A program made the position numbers and the translations under genes. Shown here piece after piece: positions 4,610 through 5,443 of a DNA stretch of 5,443 bases. Source of the DNA: Gammaproteobacteria bacterium (GTDB lineage: Bacteria; Pseudomonadota; Gammaproteobacteria; S012-40). The stretch lies in assembly GCA_029857925.1 (NCBI GenBank), contig JAOUGF010000183.1, positions 1-5,443 of the forward strand, given 5' to 3'. Position 1 is the first letter of the stretch. Each line of letters begins with the position of its first letter. Below the pieces are notes generated by a model, which did no database searches, was not told the DNA's origin, and worked only from the letters and a program-made list of their open reading frames with translations.

Positions 4610-5443
4610 ATGAGCACCGCGACCAATACGCGTAGTCTCCCGCTTGCCTTTGGCACGTTGGGCGTGGTCTATGGCGACATCGGCACCAGCCCGCTTTATA
4701 CAATGAGTGTGGTATTTTCCGGGCCCCATGGCATTTTGCACAGCGTAGACAATATGTTTGGCATTTTGTCATTGATCTTATGGTCGCTGATTATCGTTGT
4801 GTCGATCAAGTACGTGAGCTTTGTTATGCACGCCGACAACCGTGGTGAAGGCGGCACCGTGGCGTTGATTGCACTGGCTACACGTAGTTTGCGCAAGGGC
4901 AAGAAAAAGCGCAAACGCCAACTCTTGGCCGTAGCGCTACTCGGCATCTTCGGGGTGTCATTTTTTTACGGGGATGGTATGGTCACCCCCGCGATTTCGG
5001 TATTGTCCGCAGTGGAAGGCTTGGGCATCATCTCACCCAGCTTGAGTCATTTTGTCATTCCGATCACCATCGTTATCTTGCTTGGCCTGTTTATGTTGCA
5101 GCGCACCGGCACTGCGCGCGTGGCGGCGTTTTTTGCACCGGTGATGGGGTTGTGGTTTTTAGTGTTGGCGATATTAGGGATTACCAATATCGTGCAAGAA
5201 CCGGCCGTGTTACATGCGGCAAACCCGTATTATGCGCTGATATTTATTTATGAAAATATCGGGACGGCCTTTATTACGCTAGGTGCGGTCGTACTGGCGG
5301 TGACCGGCGGCGAGGCATTGTATGCGGATATGGGGCATTTCGGCCGCAAGCCGATACAAGTGGCGTGGTTTTTGTTTGTATTGCCCGCATTGATATTGAA
5401 TTATTTTGGTCAAGGCGCGTTAATATTGTTAAATCCCGAGGCG
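4610..5443 (+). CDS. kup: Kup-type low-affinity K+ uptake symporter, N-terminal part
   Basis: The frame runs from ATG 4610 to the window edge without a stop: 278 residues of a family usually about 620-630 long, so the 3' half lies outside. The KUP/HAK/KT signatures are all present in order: YGDIGTSPLY (21-30) in the first helix, DNRGEGGTVALIAL (76-89), FYGDGMVTPAISVLSAVEGL (119-138), and TGGEALYADMGHFG (232-245). The acidic residues expected for proton-coupled K+ transport (such as Asp23) are kept. A very basic loop (KGKKKRKR, 96-103) lies on the likely cytoplasmic side. Role: inner-membrane K+:H+ symport for constitutive potassium uptake. The frame is closed by TAA at 4553-4555 and 4610 is its first usable start; it lacks a clear Shine-Dalgarno (TCCTTACAG precedes it). 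Transcription probably begins near 4492. Confidence 0.97.
   Translation, partial: MSTATNTRSLPLAFGTLGVVYGDIGTSPLYTMSVVFSGPHGILHSVDNMFGILSLILWSLIIVVSIKYVSFVMHADNRGEGGTVALIALATRSLRKGKKKRKRQLLAVALLGIFGVSFFYGDGMVTPAISVLSAVEGLGIISPSLSHFVIPITIVILLGLFMLQRTGTARVAAFFAPVMGLWFLVLAILGITNIVQEPAVLHAANPYYALIFIYENIGTAFITLGAVVLAVTGGEALYADMGHFGRKPIQVAWFLFVLPALILNYFGQGALILLNPEA

Noticed and set aside
4696..4947. Minus-strand frames within the kup coding region
   Set aside because: kup signatures on the plus strand are unmistakable; these are chance frames.
5239..5260. Inverted repeat GATATTT...AAATATC
   Set aside because: It lies inside conserved kup coding sequence, is AT-rich and short, and needs no explanation beyond chance and codon choice.

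Overview
The window looks like a stretch of a gammaproteobacterial (or related proteobacterial) chromosome of moderate GC content. The main clue is the adjacent pair of uncharacterised envelope genes on the minus strand, whose layout matches the TIGR03546/TIGR03545 neighbours typically seen in Gammaproteobacteria. A Kup-type K+ transporter and a DMT/EamA exporter are compatible with this. No mobile element, rRNA, tRNA or CRISPR array was seen. The genus cannot be named from the sequence alone.

Layout. Positions 3-626 (+) hold the 3' end of a large secreted or surface protein made of Ig-like repeats of about 93 residues. A 284-bp intergenic region (627-910) follows. It has a 9-bp inverted repeat around a TTGACA promoter, a structured RNA candidate of about 160 nt ending in a textbook Rho-independent terminator, and inside that RNA a possible 33-codon cysteine-rich ORF. 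Only 32 nt after the T-tract comes a ten-TM DMT/EamA transporter (911-1816, +). A perfect 12-bp hairpin (1828-1853) then separates it from the convergent minus-strand operon.

The minus-strand operon (4294 down to 1862) encodes a small DUF2062 membrane protein (TIGR03546-like), followed 3 nt later by a 637-residue AsmA-like, coiled-coil, membrane-anchored protein (TIGR03545-like). The tight spacing suggests translational coupling and a joint envelope function, still unknown. A divergent intergenic region (4295-4609) carries a good sigma70-type promoter for the rightmost gene, a weaker candidate promoter for the operon and several inverted repeats. The last gene, kup (4610 to the window edge, +), is the N-terminal 278 residues of a K+:H+ symporter.

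The genes are mostly ordinary housekeeping or envelope genes. The best candidates for something undescribed are the structured RNA or attenuator-like leader before the DMT transporter, with its Cys-rich ORF, and the DUF2062/AsmA-like pair. The kup leader, which lacks a Shine-Dalgarno and holds a small ORF and competing hairpins, is a weaker candidate. All RNA folding was done by eye, without energy calculation or database search.
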